Assembly (NCBI RefSeq): GCF_002023715.1
Contig: NZ_MAHX01000016.1
Span: 248,001 to 312,000 of the forward strand
DNA: 64,000 nucleotides
DNA from: Elizabethkingia occulta
GTDB lineage: Bacteria; Bacteroidota; Bacteroidia; Flavobacteriales; Weeksellaceae
Reading direction: 5' to 3'
The number at the start of each line of letters is the position of its first letter. Positions within the stretch are counted from its first letter, which is position 1. Positions 1 to 9,722 of this stretch are shown in pieces. Under the pieces are notes generated by a model. The model made no database searches. It was not told the DNA's origin and was given only the letters and a program-made list of their open reading frames with translations. The position numbers and the translations under genes were made by a program.

Positions 1-983
1 ATGCGCAAGTGCACCAGACAACTGATGATGCGCAGATAGAAACCAATATAACAGCTATCACTCCAAGAATTCAGGCCTTTATAAAAGAGGTAAGAGTAAA
101 AGATAATCAATACGTGAAAAAAGGAGACACTCTTTTAATTCTTGATGCAAGTGATATTAATACTAAGGTAGAAGAAGCAAGAGCCGGAGTTTCTCAGGCT
201 GAAAGCGGTATTACTGCTGCACAGGCGCAGACTGAAGCGTCTACTTCTACATTGCCTATTACAAATAGCCAGGTCGCGGCAATGAACGCTAATATTGATG
301 CTGCAAAAGCTAAACTTTGGCAGGCGACACAGGATTATAACAGATACAGTAATCTTTATCAGGATCACAGCATTACAAAACAACAATTTGAGCAGGCTCG
401 TACAGCAATGTTAGAAGCTCAGGCAACTGTAAAAGGGTTGGAAAGTCAGAGACTTGCAACGCAGAACCAGACACAAGCTACAATTTCTCAAAGTCATGCA
501 GTAGGTTCTCAGGTATCTGTAGCCAAAGCTAACCTGGAGAAAAGTAAAGCGTCTTTAGAGGCTGCAAAAATTAATCTTTCTTATACTGTAATTACTGCAC
601 CAGTTTCAGGTTATGTTTCAAGAGTAGATTTGCAACAAGGACAACTGCTTAACCCTGGTCAACAGTTATTTAATATTGTAGATGAGCACATCTGGGTAGT
701 TGCTAACTTCAAGGAAACACAGCTGGAAAAAATGAGAATCGGACAAAAAGTAGAAATTAAAGCAGATGCTTATCCTAATCATAAGTTTGAAGCAAAAATT
801 GGTTCTTTTTCTCCGGCAACAGGAGCTCAGTTCTCGCTTTTACCACCGGATAATGCATCAGGAAACTTTGTGAAAGTAGTACAAAGATTACCAGTATCTA
901 TCGAGTTTGTAAACCCGAAAGATCCTATGCTGAAATATCTGCGTCCTGGAATGAATCTGGATGTTGATGTGACTACTAAATAA
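1..983 (+). CDS. HlyD/EmrA-family membrane fusion protein (5' partial)
   Basis: Periplasmic adaptor of a tripartite efflux pump. The reading frame is open to the left edge, so the N-terminus and its membrane anchor are missing; the GTG at 9 is not a real start. The visible part begins with the barrel-sandwich half motif TTDDAQIETNI, followed by a long Gln/Ala-rich coiled-coil hairpin (about residues 55-190 of the visible part), the second lipoyl half (APVSGYVSRVDLQQGQ) and a beta-barrel ending in RPGMNLDVDV. It is followed after 53 bp by an EmrB-type MFS transporter, which supports an EmrAB-like pump. An outer-membrane TolC partner may lie upstream, outside the window. The family call is firm; the substrate is unknown. 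Confidence 0.93.
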   Translation, partial: AQVHQTTDDAQIETNITAITPRIQAFIKEVRVKDNQYVKKGDTLLILDASDINTKVEEARAGVSQAESGITAAQAQTEASTSTLPITNSQVAAMNANIDAAKAKLWQATQDYNRYSNLYQDHSITKQQFEQARTAMLEAQATVKGLESQRLATQNQTQATISQSHAVGSQVSVAKANLEKSKASLEAAKINLSYTVITAPVSGYVSRVDLQQGQLLNPGQQLFNIVDEHIWVVANFKETQLEKMRIGQKVEIKADAYPNHKFEAKIGSFSPATGAQFSLLPPDNASGNFVKVVQRLPVSIEFVNPKDPMLKYLRPGMNLDVDVTTK

Positions 984-1036
984 TTTATAAATAAAAGAAA
1001 CGGAAAATTCTCCGTTCTAAATACCTTAATTGATTA

Positions 1037-2614
1037 ATGGAAAATCCGGATTCTCTGGTAGAATATGGTTTTAGAAGGGCTATTATCGTTTTAATGGCGG
1101 TATTGTGTGCCCTTCTCGAAATCGTAGATACTACCATTGTGAACGTGGCTCTGGACTCTATGAAAGGGAGTCTGGGGGTAACACTGGAAGACGTTGCCTG
1201 GGTAGTTACAGCGTATGCTATTGCAAATGTAATTATGGTACCCATGACGGCATGGCTTTCTCAGCAGTTTGGTAGAAGAAATTACTTTGTAGCTTCCATC
1301 ATTGTCTTTACCGCAGCTTCTTTCCTTTGTGGAAACTCTACTTCAATGGCAGAGCTTATTATCTTCAGGTTTATACAAGGGCTTGGAGGTGGTGCCTTAC
1401 TGGTAACTTCACAAACGATTATTACCGAAATTTTCCCGGTGGAGAAGAGAGGTATGGCTCAGGCCATTTATGGTATGGGAGTTATTGTAGGACCTACACT
1501 AGGGCCACCATTAGGAGGATATATTGTAGATAATTTCTCTTGGCCTTATATTTTCTATATCAACATTCCGCTTGGGATTATTGCAGCACTGCTGGCAATG
1601 AACTTTGTGAAAAGTCCAAGATATGGTGAGAAACGTAAGCCAAGTGAAGTAGACTGGTGGGGAATTATACTGCTTTCTACATCTGTAGGGTCTTTACAGT
1701 ACGTTTTAGAGCACGGTCAACAGGACGATTGGTTTAATGATAAGATTATACTTATTCTGAGTATTGTTACTGTATTGTCGGCAATCTTCTTTTTATGGAG
1801 AGAATTAACAGCAAAATATCCTATTGTAAATCTAAGAGTATTGAAAAATACGAACCTGGCTGTAGGAACAGTACTTACTTTTGTATTGGGATTTGGTTTA
1901 TATGGATCTACATTTATTGTTCCTATATACACACAGTCTATTCTTGGATGGACAGCAACCGATGCTGGATTATTATTGGTGCCGTCATCCATTATGACCG
2001 GACTTATGATGCCAATTATCGGGCGGTTACTTCAGAAGGGAGTACCCCAGAAATATCTGGTTACCCTGGGGTTTGCAATATTCTTCTTATACAGTCTTGC
2101 GATGTATTATGAGATGACTCCATATACTTCTACTGAAGAATTCTTTTGGCCGCTGGTAATCAGAGGAGTGGGACTAGGTCTGTTATTCGTACCGATTACA
2201 ACATTATCTCTTTCCTCACTGAAGGGTAAAGAGATTGCAGAAGGAGCAGCATTTACAGGAATGATGAGACAGTTAGGTGGTTCATTTGGTATCGCAATTA
2301 TTACCACATATATAGCGAGAGATTCTCAAAAACACAGAGTAAATCTAATGGCTCATATTGATATAACCAAAGACATTGTTGCGCAAAGAATACAGATGTA
2401 TCAACAAATGATGATGTCAAAAGGAGCTACGGCACAGGAAGCATTAGGAAGAGCATATAAGCTGTTGGAAGGACAAGTGATGAAGCAGGCAATGGTATTA
2501 ACCTACGCAGATGTTTTCCTGTACCTTGGTATATTATTCCTTATTTGTATTCCGTTTGTGCTTTCCATCAAGCAGGGGAAATCAAAGATAAATCCTGCCG
2601 ATGCGGCGCACTAA
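1037..2614 (+). CDS. DHA2-family (EmrB/QacA) MFS drug:H+ antiporter
   Basis: Inner-membrane proton-driven exporter of about 14 helices (525 aa, normal for DHA2). The helix 1 motif DTTIVNVAL, motif A near WLSQQFGRR and the motif C-like stretch GPTLGPPLGGYIVDN are visible. It follows the adaptor gene in the same direction and they are probably cotranscribed. EmrB-type partners export hydrophobic drugs, uncouplers or fatty acids; the sequence does not tell which. No regulator is visible beside it, but the upstream side is cut off. Confidence 0.93.
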   Translation: MENPDSLVEYGFRRAIIVLMAVLCALLEIVDTTIVNVALDSMKGSLGVTLEDVAWVVTAYAIANVIMVPMTAWLSQQFGRRNYFVASIIVFTAASFLCGNSTSMAELIIFRFIQGLGGGALLVTSQTIITEIFPVEKRGMAQAIYGMGVIVGPTLGPPLGGYIVDNFSWPYIFYINIPLGIIAALLAMNFVKSPRYGEKRKPSEVDWWGIILLSTSVGSLQYVLEHGQQDDWFNDKIILILSIVTVLSAIFFLWRELTAKYPIVNLRVLKNTNLAVGTVLTFVLGFGLYGSTFIVPIYTQSILGWTATDAGLLLVPSSIMTGLMMPIIGRLLQKGVPQKYLVTLGFAIFFLYSLAMYYEMTPYTSTEEFFWPLVIRGVGLGLLFVPITTLSLSSLKGKEIAEGAAFTGMMRQLGGSFGIAIITTYIARDSQKHRVNLMAHIDITKDIVAQRIQMYQQMMMSKGATAQEALGRAYKLLEGQVMKQAMVLTYADVFLYLGILFLICIPFVLSIKQGKSKINPADAAH

Positions 2615-2644
2615 ACAGGTGGCGGAATCGTAATAAACAGATAA

Positions 2645-2687
2645 TAACAGTATAGTGGTTTCTTAAAAAGAGATTACTATACTGTTA
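2645..2687. terminator. 12-bp-arm stem-loop after the efflux operon
   Basis: Perfect inverted repeat TAACAGTATAGT / ACTATACTGTTA at 2645-2656 and 2676-2687 with a 19-nt loop. There is no clear T-run after it, so it may be a weak terminator, a 3' end stabiliser or a protein site. Confidence 0.45.
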
Positions 2688-2724
2688 AACTATCATAAAA
2701 ACAATTCTATTGTAAAAAAAATCT

Positions 2725-2732
2725 TATTTTTG
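2725..2732 (+). promoter_or_regulatory. -7 box of bamD
   Basis: TATTTTTG matches the Bacteroidetes -7 consensus TAnnTTTG, about 60 bp before the bamD start. No good -33 TTTG is seen at the expected spacing. Confidence 0.5.
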
Positions 2733-2791
2733 CAGATCGAATAGGCAAACTAATAAGGAAAAGATTCCTTAGGTAAAGCCCGGAAATATTT

Positions 2792-3808
2792 ATGAAAAAG
2801 ATTCTAACCTTTATTACTCTTGCATTGATCGTTGTTTCTTGTAACAAAGAGTTTGACAACGCAATGAAAAGCGCAGACAAAGAAGTTATTCTTAAAGCAG
2901 CTGACAAATATTACGAAAAAAAGAATTGGAAGCAGGCTCTAGCGCTTTACGACAGATTACCAAATCTGCTTGCAGGAACCGATGAGTTAGCCGATATGAG
3001 CTACAAACAAGCTTATGCTAATTACTATGACAAAAGTTATAAATTAGCTGGGCACCAGTTTAAAAGCTTTACTGTAAATAACCCGAGAGATCCACGCAGA
3101 GAAGAAGCTGCTTATATGTCAGCACTATGTTACCATCAGGATTCAAGAGATTATAATTTGGATCAGGAAAGTACAATTGCTGCGATTAATGAGCTTCAGG
3201 AATTCCTGAATACTTATCCGGGTTCGGAAAGATCCAAAAATATTTCCAAGCTTGTAGATGAATTGTCTTACAAACTAGAGTTTAAAGCTTACGAGAATGC
3301 CCGTCAGTATTATAAAATGGCGGAATATAAAGCTGCAGATATAGCATTTGAAAATGTATTGGAAGATTATCCTTCTACAAAACTTCGTCCGCAGATCTTT
3401 AATTATATGATGAGATCTAAAGAAAGACTGGCTACATTATCTAGCTATGATCTGAAATCAGACAGAATAGAGAATGCTATTTCTTTTACTAAACAGGTGG
3501 AACGTGAATTTCCTAACTCCGACAACAGTAAAGATGCTGTGAAAATAAGAGAGTCTCTGGAGCATGAGAAAGAAAACTTTGCTAAACTTAAAGTAGAATA
3601 CGATAAGAGAAGAGCAGAGAGAGAAGCAAGAATTAAAAAACTTTCAGCTGAACAAGCTGCTGAAATGGAAAAAAAAGCAGAAAATAACCGCAAGGCTAAA
3701 GCTGTAAAAGAATATAAAGATAAGGTAAGAGGCTTGCAAAAGGATTCAGCTGTATTAAATACACCACCTCCGGCAGCGACTTTCAAAATACCTAGAAAAA
3801 GCAACTAA
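2792..3808 (+). CDS. bamD: Outer-membrane assembly lipoprotein BamD
   Basis: Lipoprotein of the BAM complex, which folds beta-barrels into the outer membrane. A signal peptide ends in a lipobox (LIVVSC, Cys17). TPR repeats fill roughly residues 30-260 (for example YYEKKNWKQALALYDRLP and the KLAGHQFKSFTVNNP block). At 338 aa it is longer than E. coli BamD (about 245 aa): the extra C-terminus (about 265-338) is a Lys/Glu/Ala-rich coiled coil ending in a Pro-rich stretch, as in Bacteroidetes relatives. It sits 25 bp before rpoZ, giving a housekeeping run bamD-rpoZ-coaBC-recN. Confidence 0.9.
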   Translation: MKKILTFITLALIVVSCNKEFDNAMKSADKEVILKAADKYYEKKNWKQALALYDRLPNLLAGTDELADMSYKQAYANYYDKSYKLAGHQFKSFTVNNPRDPRREEAAYMSALCYHQDSRDYNLDQESTIAAINELQEFLNTYPGSERSKNISKLVDELSYKLEFKAYENARQYYKMAEYKAADIAFENVLEDYPSTKLRPQIFNYMMRSKERLATLSSYDLKSDRIENAISFTKQVEREFPNSDNSKDAVKIRESLEHEKENFAKLKVEYDKRRAEREARIKKLSAEQAAEMEKKAENNRKAKAVKEYKDKVRGLQKDSAVLNTPPPAATFKIPRKSN

Positions 3809-3833
3809 AATTTTAAATTAAAGTAAATCAGAT

Positions 3834-4157
3834 ATGAGCGTTAAAGATTCTAAAGCACCAGTAAACACCATCACTTACGATAAGAATAAGATCGAAGAAA
3901 AAGTAGGAAGCATCTACGAAGCTATCGTAATTATGGGTAAAAGAGCGGAGCAGATTAATGCTGAAATCAGAACAGAACTTCACCAAAAATTAGATGAATT
4001 TGCTGTTCATAACTCAACTCTGGAAGAAGTTTTTGAAAACAGAGAACAAATTGAGATTTCTAAGAACTACGAAAGATTACCAAAACCAACTTCAATCGCA
4101 GTTCAGGAATGGATGGATGGTGATATCTATTTCCGTAAGACAGAAGACAGAAACTAA
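3834..4157 (+). CDS. rpoZ: RNA polymerase omega-like subunit (RpoZ)
   Basis: Small acidic 107-aa protein with the omega core signature around GSIYEAIVIMGKRAEQIN (residues about 24-41), where a helix contacts the beta' subunit. The C-terminal extension ending in DIYFRKTEDRN is typical of the Bacteroidetes form. It lies between bamD and coaBC; in many bacteria rpoZ also neighbours coaBC (dfp), which supports the call. The omega family is poorly conserved, so the call rests on the core helix plus context. Confidence 0.85.
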   Translation: MSVKDSKAPVNTITYDKNKIEEKVGSIYEAIVIMGKRAEQINAEIRTELHQKLDEFAVHNSTLEEVFENREQIEISKNYERLPKPTSIAVQEWMDGDIYFRKTEDRN

Positions 4158-4191
4158 GCGTTTTACAACGACTTTTATGAATATTGGCAGG

Positions 4192-4217
4192 AAGATGTTT
4201 TTTTAAGACATCTTTTT
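4192..4217 (+). terminator. Hairpin after rpoZ
   Basis: AAGATGT (4192-4198) pairs with ACATCTT (4208-4214), followed by a short T-run. A weak intrinsic terminator or attenuator ahead of coaBC. Confidence 0.5.
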
Positions 4218-4245
4218 GTCGTATTATTACTTCAAATTTTTCAGC

Positions 4246-5457
4246 ATGGCGAACAGCTTACACGGAAGAAAAGTATTAGTGGGCGTTACAGGTGGTATTG
4301 CTGCCTATAAAATCCATTTTCTGATAAGAGAACTGGTGAAAAACGGTGCAGAAGTGCAGGTGATTATGACAGAGGATGCACACCAGTTTGTTACACCTCT
4401 CAGCCTTTCAACCTTATCCAGAAATCCGGTATATACAGATTTTTATAATACAGAAGGAACCTGGAACAATCATGTTGATATAGCACTATGGGCAGATGTA
4501 ATGCTTATTGCTCCATGTACTGCCAATACACTGGCAAAGATGGCTACAGGATTATGTGATAATCTTTTACAGGCAACTTATCTTTCAGCTAAATGTCCTG
4601 TTTTTGTAGCTCCTGCAATGGATCTGGATATGTATGCACATCCTACAACAACTGAAAACCTGAAAAAGATTGAAGGTTTTGGAAACCGGATTATTCCGGC
4701 CGAAGAAGGCGAACTTGCAAGTGGACTTACGGGACTTGGCAGAATGGCCGAACCGGAAACTATATTCAGACATTTACAACAACTCTTTAGTACAGAGAAT
4801 TCAAATTCTTTGCTTAAAGGCAAGAAGGTACTGATTACCGCAGGACCAACTTTTGAACCAATAGATCCTGTGCGTTTTATTGGGAATCATTCTTCCGGGA
4901 AAATGGGATTTGCATTGGCAGAAGAAGCTGCAGATAGAGGAGCTGAGGTTATTCTTATTTCTGGCCCGAGCAGTTTGCATACTACGCATCCCAATATTTC
5001 ATTACACGCTGTAATCTCAGCGAAAGAGATGCTTGAAGAAGTATTTAAGTATTATGAGAATGTAGATGTAGCTATTATGAGTGCTGCTGTAGCAGATTAT
5101 ACACCCAAGTACTATTCGGATCAGAAGATCAAAAAGAAAGAACAAGACTTTATGATAGAGCTTGTGAAGAACCCTGATATTCTGAAGACAATGGGTGAAA
5201 AGAAAACTCATCAGTTATTAGTAGGTTTTGCATTGGAAACTCAAAATGAAGTAGAATATGCTAAATCTAAATTGGTACAGAAGAATCTGGATCTTATTAT
5301 ACTGAATTCACTTCAGGATTCTGGTGCAGGATTTAAGAGAGATACCAATAAGATCAGTATTTTTACAAAAGAAGGAGAAAGTAAGGTATTCGACCTTAAA
5401 AAGAAGACAGAAGTAGCAGAGGACATCCTAAACGTAGTAGAAGAGAAATTACACTAA
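4246..5457 (+). CDS. coaBC: Bifunctional CoaBC (phosphopantothenoylcysteine decarboxylase / synthetase)
   Basis: Cytoplasmic enzyme that joins cysteine to 4'-phosphopantothenate (CoaB) and decarboxylates the product (CoaC) in CoA synthesis. The N-terminal flavoprotein half shows VGVTGGIAAYK, the catalytic-His region NNHVDIALWAD, and the PAMDLDM substrate clamp. The C-terminal half begins at KKVLITAGPTFEPIDPVRFI with the conserved NHSSGKMGFALAEEA and KIKK region. I chose the ATG at 4246 (403 aa); the TTG at 4216 would add ten non-conserved residues and overlap the preceding hairpin. The pantothenate gene panB lies far away at 56.8 kb. Confidence 0.95.
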   Translation: MANSLHGRKVLVGVTGGIAAYKIHFLIRELVKNGAEVQVIMTEDAHQFVTPLSLSTLSRNPVYTDFYNTEGTWNNHVDIALWADVMLIAPCTANTLAKMATGLCDNLLQATYLSAKCPVFVAPAMDLDMYAHPTTTENLKKIEGFGNRIIPAEEGELASGLTGLGRMAEPETIFRHLQQLFSTENSNSLLKGKKVLITAGPTFEPIDPVRFIGNHSSGKMGFALAEEAADRGAEVILISGPSSLHTTHPNISLHAVISAKEMLEEVFKYYENVDVAIMSAAVADYTPKYYSDQKIKKKEQDFMIELVKNPDILKTMGEKKTHQLLVGFALETQNEVEYAKSKLVQKNLDLIILNSLQDSGAGFKRDTNKISIFTKEGESKVFDLKKKTEVAEDILNVVEEKLH

Positions 5458-5481
5458 ACAAATAGCGTAAACGAAGGAAAA

Positions 5482-7134
5482 ATGTTATCTAAAATATTCA
5501 TTCAGAATTTTGCATTGATAGATCGGCTGGAAGTAGACCTACATAAGGGATTACAGGTGATTACCGGAGAAACAGGAGCTGGTAAATCGATTATTCTTGG
5601 TGCACTGCGCCTAATGATGGGCGAAAGGGCAGATCTGAAGTCAATTGCCGATGCCGAAAAGAAAAGTATCGTGGAAGGGACTTTTGTACTGGATGAGGCG
5701 AAGTTTAAAAGCTTTTTTGAAGATAACGATCTCGACTTTGAGAAAGAAACACTTATACGCAGGGAAATTGCACCTGCCGGTAAATCAAGAGCTTTTGTCA
5801 ATGATGTTCCTGTTACATTATCCGTATTACAAGAACTTTCTGAAAGACTAATAGATATTCATTCACAGTTTGAAACATCTAATCTTTTTTCAGAAGCATA
5901 CCAGTTTGGAATAATCGACGGACTGGCAAAAAATCAGAAATTATTAGCCGATTATCAGTCGGAATTTAAAATTTATACACAGGCAAAAGCCAAACTTTTG
6001 CAGTTAGAAAAACGCCTGGCAGAAGGAAATAAAGAGGCAGATTACCATCAGTATCTTTTACAGGAACTGGAAGAAGCACAACTGGATCAGTTGAATCTGG
6101 ATGAACTTAAAAATGAACTTTCTGCACAAGAAAATGCAGAAACGATTATAGAACAATTATCACAGACCTATCAGCTTTTGCAGCAGGATGAAGCCGGAGT
6201 ACTTACTATTCTGAACGAAACTAAAGCAAGGCTTTCAAAGATTACGGGATATTCCGAAAACTATGAACAGCTCTCTGAGCGTATCCAGAGTCTATATTTT
6301 GAACTAAAAGATATAGCGGATTCTTGTGAAAACGAACTTGAAAAAGTACAAATGAATCCTGAAGCTCTGGCAGAGCTTAATACCAGACTCAATCTGGTAA
6401 ATACGTTATTGATCAAGCATCAGGTGCAGACTGTAGAAGAACTTGTCAGTATCCGTGATGAGTATGCTAAAGAGCAAAATCTTGCAGAAAACCTGGAAGA
6501 ACACATCAAAGAACAGCTTCAGTATATTGAACAACAAAAGTCGAAACTCAAAAAAATAGCAGCGGAACTTACTAAAAACAGAAAATCCGGAGCTAAAATT
6601 TTTGTAGAAAAAAGTCAGCATATTTTACAGCGCCTTGGCTTAGAAAAAGCCAGAATGGAGGTAGATCTAAGCGAAGATCCTGAGTTTAATGAATACGGGA
6701 GCGATACTATTCAGCTTTTATTTCAGGCTAATACGGGTTTCCCTATGAAACCTGTTCATACAGCTATTTCCGGAGGAGAGAGATCCCGAGTAATGCTCGC
6801 TGTTAAAAAGATTATGGCTGAAAATTCCGAATTGCCAACCCTGATTCTGGACGAAATAGATACCGGAGTTTCCGGCCGTGTAGCCGAAGAAATTGGAAAA
6901 TTAATGCATGAGATGGGACAGGATATGCAGCTTATTGTTATCACCCATCTGGCTCAGGTTGCTGCCAAAGGAGATTACAATTATAAAGTAATGAAATCCG
7001 AAGTAGGTGGAAAAACGCAGTCGACTATTATTCCTCTGAATCAGGATGAAAAGCTGCATGAAATTGCCCAATTGCTTAGTGGTAGTAAGATCACTGAGGC
7101 AGCAATAGAACAGGCAAAAGAACTGATGCTGTAG
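5482..7134 (+). CDS. recN: DNA repair protein RecN
   Basis: SMC-like ATPase that acts early in recombinational repair of double-strand breaks. Walker A GETGAGKS lies near residue 30, a long coiled coil spans about 150-390, and the C-terminal head has the ABC signature SGGERSR and Walker B LILDEIDTGVSG. The length of 550 aa is normal. It follows coaBC by 24 bp and ends the housekeeping run. Confidence 0.96.
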   Translation: MLSKIFIQNFALIDRLEVDLHKGLQVITGETGAGKSIILGALRLMMGERADLKSIADAEKKSIVEGTFVLDEAKFKSFFEDNDLDFEKETLIRREIAPAGKSRAFVNDVPVTLSVLQELSERLIDIHSQFETSNLFSEAYQFGIIDGLAKNQKLLADYQSEFKIYTQAKAKLLQLEKRLAEGNKEADYHQYLLQELEEAQLDQLNLDELKNELSAQENAETIIEQLSQTYQLLQQDEAGVLTILNETKARLSKITGYSENYEQLSERIQSLYFELKDIADSCENELEKVQMNPEALAELNTRLNLVNTLLIKHQVQTVEELVSIRDEYAKEQNLAENLEEHIKEQLQYIEQQKSKLKKIAAELTKNRKSGAKIFVEKSQHILQRLGLEKARMEVDLSEDPEFNEYGSDTIQLLFQANTGFPMKPVHTAISGGERSRVMLAVKKIMAENSELPTLILDEIDTGVSGRVAEEIGKLMHEMGQDMQLIVITHLAQVAAKGDYNYKVMKSEVGGKTQSTIIPLNQDEKLHEIAQLLSGSKITEAAIEQAKELML

Positions 7135-7174
7135 TTTCGTTTTCCGAAAACTGGCAACGTTGCAGGGTTTTCTC

Positions 7175-7182
7175 TATTTTTG
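7175..7182 (+). promoter_or_regulatory. -7 box of the M28 peptidase gene
   Basis: TATTTTTG, 15 bp before the chosen ATG at 7198. This makes the upstream TTG start (7180) impossible if the box is used. Confidence 0.5.
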
Positions 7183-7197
7183 TACGAATTAATACCC

Positions 7198-8145
7198 ATG
7201 AAAAATACTATTCTATTTACTTTCTTATTACTAGGATTATGTTCCTATGCGCAGGAGATTGAAGTTAAAAACCTGAAAAAGCATGTTTATTTTTTGGCAA
7301 GTGACAAAATGAAGGGACGTGGAACAGGGAGCAAACAAAATCAAGAAGCTGCAAAATACATCACTTCACAATTTAAAAAATATAAACTGGAGCCTTTAGG
7401 AGTAAATGGTTATTATCAGGATTTTGAGGCTAAAGTCAGAAAAGTTAAAGTTGCCGATAGTATCCGACCTGCCAGGAATGTGATTGGTTTTTTAGATAAT
7501 AAAGCTGCTAAGACTGTTGTTATCGGAGCACACTATGACCATCTTGGAGAAGGAAAACAAGGAAGTTCTTTGGCAAAAGACAGTTATGGTATGATACACA
7601 ATGGTGCAGATGACAATGCTTCGGGTGTTGCCGGGTTGCTGGAGTTAGCGCGTGTTTATAGCCAAAATAACATAAAAGAACCGGTTAATTTTCTATTTAT
7701 TGCTTTCGGAGCAGAAGAATTAGGATTGGTTGGTTCACGATATTTTGTGAAAAATCCAACATATGACCTTAGTAAAGTGCTTTGGATGCTGAATATGGAT
7801 ATGATTGGCAGATTGAACAAAGAAAGAGGTGTTTCTGTCATCGGCTACGGAACATCACCTGAATTTGAGACTATTTTCAAAGAAATCAATTCCAATAAGT
7901 TTGTGAAATTCTATACGGGCTACGAAGGACGTGGCGGATCGGATCAGACATCTTTCTATGAAAAAGATATACCTGTCCTTTTTTTTCATACTGGGGGGCA
8001 TGATGATTACCACAGACCTACGGATGATGCTGATAAAATCGATTATGAATCTTTAAAGGGTATTCTGACATTGGAGAAAGCTGTTATCGACGGAAGCTTT
8101 AAAGTTGGTAATATGCCTTTCAGAAATACAGATCAGAAAAAATAA
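7198..8145 (+). CDS. Secreted M28-family zinc aminopeptidase
   Basis: Exported exopeptidase: a signal peptide (residues 1-18, ending SYAQ) precedes an M28 catalytic domain. Visible zinc ligands and catalytic residues are in GAHYDHLGEG, GADDNASGVAG, GAEELGL (general base and ligand Glu), the Asp in LNMDMIGR, and the final His in HRPTDDADKI. The length of 315 aa is typical of the short Bacteroidetes type that lacks extra domains. It stands alone between recN and the ABC transporter. The specificity cannot be read from sequence. Confidence 0.9.
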   Translation: MKNTILFTFLLLGLCSYAQEIEVKNLKKHVYFLASDKMKGRGTGSKQNQEAAKYITSQFKKYKLEPLGVNGYYQDFEAKVRKVKVADSIRPARNVIGFLDNKAAKTVVIGAHYDHLGEGKQGSSLAKDSYGMIHNGADDNASGVAGLLELARVYSQNNIKEPVNFLFIAFGAEELGLVGSRYFVKNPTYDLSKVLWMLNMDMIGRLNKERGVSVIGYGTSPEFETIFKEINSNKFVKFYTGYEGRGGSDQTSFYEKDIPVLFFHTGGHDDYHRPTDDADKIDYESLKGILTLEKAVIDGSFKVGNMPFRNTDQKK

Positions 8146-8199
8146 TTTTCTTGTAACATTTTTTGCAGACTGCTAACTAATTAGGTAAAGCTAATTAAC

Positions 8200-9669
8200 A
8201 TGTTTGCAAAACTAATTCGTCTGGAATTTAAAAGTTTTTTCAGAAGTCCGCAGTTAGGAGCCGGTATCCTGATGAAGATTGGTATGTTCTTCATCTTCGC
8301 CTATATGGCATTAATATTCTTCGGAGGAGCATTTGCCTTATTTTTTGGTGCCAGGAAAGAGGGAGTCAATCCTCTGATACTTTTCAGTAGATTTTTTCTC
8401 GTATACTGGGTACTGGACCTGTTGCTTAAATATTTCATGCAACAGCTGCCTGCCAATAATATAAAGCCATTACTTACCCTTAATATTCCTAAGGATAAAA
8501 TTACAAGCTACACTTTGGTAAAGATTCTTTTATCATTCTTTACATGGGTGTTTTTATTGTTTATGCTTCCGTTTACAGTATTGCTATTAGTGGATGGAGG
8601 TTTTAGTGTATTATCAGTACTGGCTGTATTTATTTCTGTAGTGGCACTTATCTTTTCCAATGCTTTTATCAATACATTTATCAATAAGAATAATACATTA
8701 TTGTATTCTGTTTTTGCGGTTATTATCGTATTAGGCGGATTGCATTATTTTAATGTTATTAATGTATTGAATATTTCTGAAATATTAATCTATTCCGTAT
8801 ATCAGAAATGGTGGTTGTTTTTTATTCCGCTGGTTCTGGTTCTGGTTTTAGGTAAAATGGCTTTTAATTTTATTAAACAGAACCTTTACCTGGATAAAGG
8901 TCTGGAAATGAAAAAAGCTGTCGGAAAAACAGAAAATATTGAATACCTGAACCGCTTTGGTGCTATCGGAACATTCATTAACAATGATATTAAACTTATT
9001 AAAAGAAGTAAAGCTGCCAGAAGTGCACTGATTGGTGGTTTTCTGTTTTTGTTTTATGGTCTGCTTGTCTTTAACAAAGGTTATTCTTTTAGTTTTATGC
9101 AGGTTTTTCTGGGAATTTTTGTTACTGGTGGATTCAATTTAATGTTCGGGCAAAGAGTCCCAGCATGGGATAGTTCCTATTACCCATTGATGATGACACA
9201 GAATGTTCCGTATAAAGAATATCTGAAAGCTAAATGGTGGCTTTTTGTTATTGTTACAGCTGTTTCTATGGTATTGGCTACATTCTATGTTTTTTTTACG
9301 AGCTGGACGTTCTATTTTACCATTTTTGCCGCAGGGTTGTATAACCTAGGAGTTAACTCTTATCTTACTTTATTAGCGGGAGCATACAATAAAAAACCGA
9401 TTGATCTGAATTCCGCTTCAAAAGGATTTACCGCTGGACAAAATAATTTTAATATTAAAATTCTTATCATTATTATTCCGCAGATGCTGGTTCCTATGGC
9501 CGTATTTGGAATTGTAAAATATTTTGCCGGAATGTCTGCAGCAGTAATAAGTTTGGGTATTCTTGGACTTATTGGATTCCTTTTGAGGGATAAGATTTTT
9601 GATCAGATTGTAAAAATCTATAAATCCGAAAAGTATTCTACTCTTGCAGCCTTCAAAAAAGTAGACTAA
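8200..9669 (+). CDS. DUF5687-type ABC transporter permease
   Basis: Polytopic membrane protein (489 aa) with roughly 12 hydrophobic helices and no soluble domain. It resembles the Bacteroidetes DUF5687 family, thought to be ABC-2-type permeases. It is followed 53 bp later by its probable ATPase in the same direction. The N-terminus (LIRLEFKSFFRSPQLG) looks like the amphipathic coupling region of ABC-2 exporters. Substrate unknown. Confidence 0.78.
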   Translation: MFAKLIRLEFKSFFRSPQLGAGILMKIGMFFIFAYMALIFFGGAFALFFGARKEGVNPLILFSRFFLVYWVLDLLLKYFMQQLPANNIKPLLTLNIPKDKITSYTLVKILLSFFTWVFLLFMLPFTVLLLVDGGFSVLSVLAVFISVVALIFSNAFINTFINKNNTLLYSVFAVIIVLGGLHYFNVINVLNISEILIYSVYQKWWLFFIPLVLVLVLGKMAFNFIKQNLYLDKGLEMKKAVGKTENIEYLNRFGAIGTFINNDIKLIKRSKAARSALIGGFLFLFYGLLVFNKGYSFSFMQVFLGIFVTGGFNLMFGQRVPAWDSSYYPLMMTQNVPYKEYLKAKWWLFVIVTAVSMVLATFYVFFTSWTFYFTIFAAGLYNLGVNSYLTLLAGAYNKKPIDLNSASKGFTAGQNNFNIKILIIIIPQMLVPMAVFGIVKYFAGMSAAVISLGILGLIGFLLRDKIFDQIVKIYKSEKYSTLAAFKKVD

Positions 9670-9722
9670 CAACATTATACAGTTTAGCGAATAACTATAA
9701 ATTAATATCCAAATTCAATAAA

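Noticed and set aside
1-2614. HlyD/EmrB pair as exporter for the GG-leader peptides
   Set aside because: Double-glycine peptides need a C39-peptidase ABC transporter; an MFS pump has no such peptidase and lies 16 kb away.
3445-3804. 119-codon minus-strand frame over the end of bamD
   Set aside because: Leu/Ser-rich shadow of the Lys/Glu-rich coiled coil of BamD.
4216-4245. TTG start for coaBC at 4216
   Set aside because: It lies at the 3' edge of a terminator-like hairpin and adds residues absent from the conserved N-terminus.
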